From the NCBI RefSeq assembly GCF_029227915.1, contig NC_079885.1:30073001-30137000 (forward strand): a stretch of 64,000 nucleotides of DNA, read 5' to 3'. Under the pieces are notes generated by a model. That model had not been told where the DNA came from, made no database searches, and saw nothing but the letters and a program-made list of their open reading frames with translations. A program made the translations under genes and the position numbers. How positions within the stretch are numbered: position 1 is the first letter of the stretch; each line of letters opens with the position of its first letter. The DNA is from Hydractinia symbiolongicarpus. Lineage: Eukaryota; Cnidaria; Hydrozoa; Anthoathecata; Hydractiniidae. Below, one piece after another: positions 61,232 to 64,000 of the stretch.

Positions 61232-62379
61232 TGAGACGCTTAATGAAAGAGGTTTAATCGCCGGCAAACGAAAACCCGCGCTTTCCCGTAAATCCCGGAC
61301 TCGGCCCGTATAGTCAAAAGTAAACAAAGAAAGTACCCAGGGAGTAAACTCATTTCCCAAACAATTTTTTACATTATTTTTTCACCACTAAAACGCATGA
61401 GACTTGTAGTTTTCAAAAATGTTTTCATTTTTGATGGGACGCTGAAGAAAAGAAGTTTAATCGCCGGCAAACGAAAACCCGCGATTTCCCGTAAATCCCG
61501 GGCTTGGCCCGTATAGTCGAATGTATACAAAGAAAGTACCCAGGGAGTAACACATTTCCCGAACGATTTTTGAAATTATTTTTTCACCACTAAAACGCAT
61601 GAGACTTGTAGTTTTCAAAAATGTTTTCATTTTTGATGAGACGCTTAATGAAAGAGGGTTAATCGCCGGCAAACGAAAACCCGCGATTTCCCGTAAATCC
61701 CGGGCTTGGCCCGTATAGTCGAATGTATACAAAGAAAGTATACTGTGAGTAACACATTTTCCGAACGATTTTTTAAATTATTTTTTCACCACTAAAACGC
61801 ATGAGACTTGTAGGTTTTAAATTTTTTTCATTTTTGATGAGACGCTTAATGAAAGAGGTTTAATCGCCGGCAAACGAAAACCCGCGATTTCCCGTAAATC
61901 CCGGGCTTGGCCCGTATAGTGGAATATATACAAAGAAAGTATACTGTGAGTAAACTCATTTCCAGAACGATTTTTTAAATTATTTTTTCACCACTAAAAC
62001 GCATAAGACTTGTAGTTTTCAAAAATGTTTTCATTTTTGATGGGACGCTGAAGAAAAGAAGTTTAATCGCTGGCAAACGAAAACCCGCGATTTCCCGTAA
62101 ATCCCGGGCTTGGCCTGTATAGTCGAATGTATACAAAGAAAGTACCCAAGGAGTAACACATTTCCCGAACGATTTTTTAAATTATTTTTTCACCACTAAA
62201 ACGCATGAGACTTGTAGATTTCAAAAATGTTTTCATTTTTGATGAGACGCTTAATGAAAGAGGTTTAATCGCCGGCAAACGAAAACCCGCGATTTCCCGT
62301 AAATCCCGGGCTTGGCCCGTATAGTCGAATGTATACAAAGAAAGTATACTGTGAGTAACACATTTCCCGAACGATTTTT
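61232..62379 (+). repeat. Mixed satellite units between blocks M and N
   Basis: Units of the block M types in a new order, including a short segment (CCCGCGCTTTCC, GTAAACAAAG, 61278-61390) that matches ~58240-58350. Private variants are GAGGGTTAATCGCC near 61655, GGTTTTAAATTTTTTTC near 61812, GTACCCAAGGAG near 62145 and GTAGATTTC near 62216. No higher-order period is clear. Confidence 0.7.
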
Positions 62380-64000
62380 TAAATTATTTTTTCACCACTA
62401 AAACGCATGAGACTTGTAGGTTTCAAAAATGTTTTCATTTTTGATGAGACGCTTAATGAAAGAGGTTTAATCGCCGGCAAATGAAAACCCGCGATTTCCC
62501 GTAAATCCCGGGCTTGGCCCGTATAGTGGAATATATACAAAGAAAGTATACTGTGAGTAAACTCATTTCCAGAACGATTTTTTAAATTATTTTTTCACCA
62601 CTAAAACGCATAAGACTTGTAGTTTTCAAAAATGTTTTCAATTTTGATGGGACGCTGAATAAAAGAAGTTTAATCGCTGGCAAACGCAAACCCGCGATTT
62701 CCCGTAAATCCCGGACTCAGCCCGTATAGTCAAAAGTATACAAAGAAAGTACCCAGGGAGTAAACTCATTTCCCGAACGATTTTTTAAATTATATTTTCT
62801 CCACTAAAACGCATGAGACTTGTAGTTTATAAAAATGTTTTCATTTTTGATGGGACGCTGAATGACAGAAGTTTAATTGCTGGCAAACGAAAACCCGCGA
62901 TTTCCCGTAAATCCCGGACTCGGCCCGTATAGTCAAAAGTATACAAAGAAAGTACCCAGAGAGTAAACTCATTTCCCGAACGATTTTTAAATTATCTTTT
63001 CACCATTAAAACGCATGAGACTTGTAGTTTTCAAAAATATTTTCATTTTTGATGAGGCGCTTAATGAAAGAGGTTTAATCGCCGGCAAACGAAAACCCGC
63101 GACTACCCGTAAATCCCGGGCTTGGCCCGTATAGTCGAATGTATACAAAGAAAGTACCCAGGGAGTAACACATTTCCCGAACGATTTTTTAAATTATTTT
63201 TTCACCACTAAAACGCATGAGACTTGTAGATTTCAAAAATGTTTTCATTTTTGATGAGACGCTTAATGAAAGAGGTTTAATCGCCGGCAAACGAAAACCC
63301 GCGATTTCCCGTAAATCCCGGGCTTGGCCCGTATAGTGGAATGTATACAAAGAAAGTATACTGTGAGTAAACTCATTTCCAGAACGATTTTTTAAATTAT
63401 TTTTTCACCACTAAAACGCATAAGACTTGTAGTTTTCAAACATGTTTTCAATTTTGATGGGAAGCTGAATAAAAGAAGTTTAATCGCTGGCAAACGCAAA
63501 CCCGCGATTTCCCGTAAATCCCGGACTCGGCCCGAATAGTCAAAAGTATACAAAGAAAGTACCCAGGGAGTAAACTCATTTACCGAACGATTTTTTAAAT
63601 TATGTTTTCACCACTACAACGCATGAGACTTGTTGTTTTCAAAAATGTTTTCATTTTTGATGAAACGCTTAATGAAAGGGGTTTAATCGCCGGCAAACGA
63701 AAACTCGCGATTTCCCGTAAATCCCGGGCTTGGCCCGTATAGTCGAATGTATACAAAGAAAGTACCCAGGGAGTAACACATTTCCCGAACGATTTTTAAA
63801 TTATCTTTTCACCATTAAAACGCATGAGACTTGTAGTTTTCAAAAATATTTTCATTTTTGATGAGGCGCTTAATGAAAGAAGTTTAATCGCCGGCAAACG
63901 AAAACCCGCGACTTCCCGTAAATCCCGGGCTTGGCCCGTATAGTCGAATGTATACAAAGAAAGTACCCAGGGAGTAACACATTTCCCGAACGATTTTTTA
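62380..64000 (+). repeat. Block N: tetramer HOR (~810 bp), two diverged copies, running off the window
   Basis: GTATAGTGGAAT at ~62523 recurs at ~63333, TTTTCAATTTTGATGGGA at ~62635 recurs at ~63446, and GATGAGGCGC at 63051 recurs at 63860, giving offsets of 809-811. The copies differ at many sites (TATATTTTCTCCAC versus TATGTTTTCACCAC; GTAGTTTATAAAAATG versus GTTGTTTTCAAAAATG; GGGACGCTG versus GGGAAGCTG), so this tetramer is older than blocks A, F or M. The array continues beyond 64000. Confidence 0.75.

Larger units (their letters stand above)
1..64000 (+). repeat. Satellite DNA array, ~203 bp unit, ~315 head-to-tail copies
   Basis: The anchor CTTGTAG (or its CTTGCAG/CTTGTGG variants) recurs every 202-203 bp from 161 to 63830, always on the same strand, so the array is head to tail throughout. 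Reading a unit from TAAAAGAAG: a GCCGGC palindrome, a GC-rich stretch with four CCCG words, GTATAC, CCCAGGGAGTAAACTC, CCCGAACG, an AT-rich run (ATTTTTTAAATTATTTTTTC), CACCACTAAAACGCATGAG, CTTGTAG, then a hairpin-forming inverted repeat and GATGAGACGCTGAA. Small indels in homopolymers give units of about 201-204 bp. The hand consensus has 77 G+C in 203. No unrelated sequence interrupts the array and both window ends lie inside it. HOR organisation and nucleosome-scale unit length are typical of eukaryotic centromeric or pericentromeric satellites. The family itself is not recognised, and location on the chromosome is inference. Confidence 0.97.

Noticed and set aside
1-64000. CRISPR-like array with repeats and spacers
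   Set aside because: The whole 203 bp unit is repeated with no unique spacers between short repeats, and no cas genes are present. This is satellite DNA.
1-64000. Telomeric or subtelomeric repeats
   Set aside because: No runs of TTAGGG, TTAGG, TTTAGGG or related short telomere motifs were seen on either strand.

Overview
The whole window is one uninterrupted satellite DNA array. A unit of about 203 bp is repeated head to tail, always in the same orientation, roughly 315 times (anchor word CTTGTAG at 161, 363, 566, 769 and so on to 63830). I found no unique gene, tRNA, rRNA, transposon, CRISPR array or non-satellite spacer. A hand-assembled consensus unit is about 38% G+C, with a very AT-rich stretch, a GC-rich stretch containing four CCCG words, and a short perfect inverted repeat. 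An array this long, with nucleosome-scale units organised into higher-order repeats (HORs), points to eukaryotic heterochromatin, most likely centromeric or pericentromeric, from a long-read assembly. I do not recognise the family and cannot name the organism. The CpG content is undepleted, which argues mildly against a genome with heavy germline CpG methylation.

Layout. At 1-9129 there is a 45-unit block, repeated at 9130-~21007 almost base for base. The second copy differs inside: an 11-unit segment is present as three tandem copies (~11955-18285), while the first copy instead carries a 5-unit (1015 bp) tandem duplication (3914-5996). A dimer patch follows (~20620-21310), then a 13-unit HOR in two copies (21965-27238), a 6-unit HOR (27001-29430), an older-looking 10-unit HOR in two copies (29440-33325), a trimer (33185-34400), and an 11-unit HOR in two nearly identical copies (34141-38602). 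Tetramers and dimers occupy 38603-42140, and 42140-43330 is a transition zone. From 43331 to 48610 the array uses 4-, 5- and 6-unit HORs carrying a new set of diagnostic variants, followed by a 7-unit HOR in two copies (48611-51450). A 4-unit, 810 bp HOR (52080-54900) is flanked by two copies of a ~1.6 kb segment (51120-52727 and 56386-57993). The right end holds 405 bp dimers (54930-55910), a 7-unit, 1416 bp HOR in two copies (58350-61231), a mixed zone, and a 4-unit HOR running off the window (62380-64000).

How it works together. Nothing here looks protein-coding. The many short open frames, mostly antisense, are by-products of the repeat. 203 is not divisible by 3, so any frame changes meaning at each unit boundary. 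The biology is structural: local duplications of n x 203 bp at many scales, reshuffling of a few alternative sequence modules between units, and conserved features inside the unit (hairpin, helically spaced CCCG words, AT-rich stretch) that could position nucleosomes or bind proteins. Block boundaries are approximate, because a tandem duplication has no unique breakpoint.
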